Assembly (NCBI GenBank): GCA_900314375.1
Contig: OMVC01000111.1
Span: forward strand, 1-14,543
Reading direction: 5' to 3'
Source of the DNA: an uncultured bacterium
GTDB lineage: Bacteria > Cyanobacteriota > Vampirovibrionia > Gastranaerophilales > Gastranaerophilaceae
Length of the DNA: 14,543 nt
This document shows positions 14,244 to 14,543 of the stretch, one piece after another. The first letter of the stretch is position 1, and each line of letters starts with the position of its first letter. Made by a program: the position numbers and the translations under genes. Below the pieces are notes generated by a model. It was given only the letters and a program-made list of their open reading frames with translations. It did not search any database and was not told the origin of the DNA.

Positions 14244-14543
14244 ACCAATATCAAAATCTTCAGGCGGTTCTGTCGGCTTATATAATCTTCTGCTACGAAC
14301 TGAAGAATCAAGTATAGATCTTAAATCCCGACGAATCATCTGACGACTAAAACTACTTCTCGTTAATTTCGGTCCGCTTACGTTTGCATTAACATTACCC
14401 ATACCGGAAATTTCTGCTTTCTTGAGTCTTTTCTTTTTAGAAGTTTGTGAAAGTTCTGTATCATCATCACCTTCATCAACACCTTCTTGAAGTAATTTAT
14501 AAATATCAGTTAAATCATTTACGACAGAACTCGAAGCCAACCA
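14235..14543 (-). CDS. Unrecognised charged protein, C-terminal part (start outside window)
   Basis: An open frame reaches the window edge and ends at TAA (14235-14237), showing the last 102 residues. The first codons seen are TGG TTG; reading the TTG as a start is possible but has no visible ribosome binding site, so the protein probably begins beyond the window. The visible part has an acidic run (GVDEGDDDTE), a basic patch (SKKKRLKKAE), a Ser/Arg-rich helix (LTRSSFSRQMIRRDLRSILDSS) and a tail KPTEPPEDFDIGKK. There is no cysteine or membrane segment. I do not recognise the family. The strongly clustered charge suggests a disordered or nucleic-acid or membrane-surface binding tail, which is inference. 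It is convergent with rbgA, with a 2-base gap. Confidence 0.65.
   Translation of the reverse strand, partial: WLASSSVVNDLTDIYKLLQEGVDEGDDDTELSQTSKKKRLKKAEISGMGNVNANVSGPKLTRSSFSRQMIRRDLRSILDSSVRSRRLYKPTEPPEDFDIGKK

Noticed and set aside
1..14543. Mobile elements, CRISPR arrays, tRNA genes
   Set aside because: I saw no transposase or integrase motifs, no regularly spaced repeats and no tRNA-like cloverleaf; nearly all the sequence is coding.

Overview
This AT-rich window carries thirteen genes: eleven complete and two cut by the window edges. It looks like ordinary bacterial chromosome, with no transposase, integrase, CRISPR array, tRNA or rRNA visible. A Kdo transferase (WaaA) implies a diderm with lipopolysaccharide, and a nearly complete murein precursor cluster implies a normal peptidoglycan wall. 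Low GC, WaaA, rplS joined to a RbgA-type GTPase, and large low-complexity cytosolic proteins would fit a gut Melainabacteria/Gastranaerophilales-type organism. That placement is inference; no taxonomic marker settles it.

Layout. (1) 1-1166, minus strand: N-terminal 388 residues of an unrecognised, cysteine-free, coiled-coil and low-complexity protein. (2) 1251-3809, plus strand: waaA and an archaeal-type leuC/hacA-like hydro-lyase large subunit. (3) 3813-5614, minus strand: a two-gene unit of a small CPYC glutaredoxin followed, with a TAATG overlap, by a 522-residue protein that reads as a hybrid cluster protein (Hcp) homologue from end to end but has lost nearly all iron-sulfur ligands. (4) 5737-6861, plus strand: non-hydrolysing UDP-GlcNAc 2-epimerase (wecB). 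(5) 6858-12791, minus strand: murF-mraY-murD-ftsW-murG, the central dcw block in canonical order with overlapping or near-abutting genes. (6) 13035-14232, plus strand: rplS with a hairpin-rich leader, overlapped by rbgA starting at TTG. (7) 14235-14543, minus strand: C-terminal end of an unrecognised charged protein.

The mur block takes UDP-MurNAc-tripeptide to lipid II (MurF, MraY, MurG), supplies UDP-MurNAc-L-Ala-D-Glu (MurD) and polymerises glycan at the septum (FtsW). rplS and rbgA couple a large-subunit protein to a large-subunit assembly GTPase. The most novel element is the glutaredoxin/Hcp-like pair: the Hcp fold appears to be kept without the hybrid cluster. Other points of interest are -10-like boxes directly upstream of start codons, a near-absence of space between convergent genes, and a MurG with a substituted HEQN motif. 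Comparisons with family motifs are from memory, not from a computed alignment.
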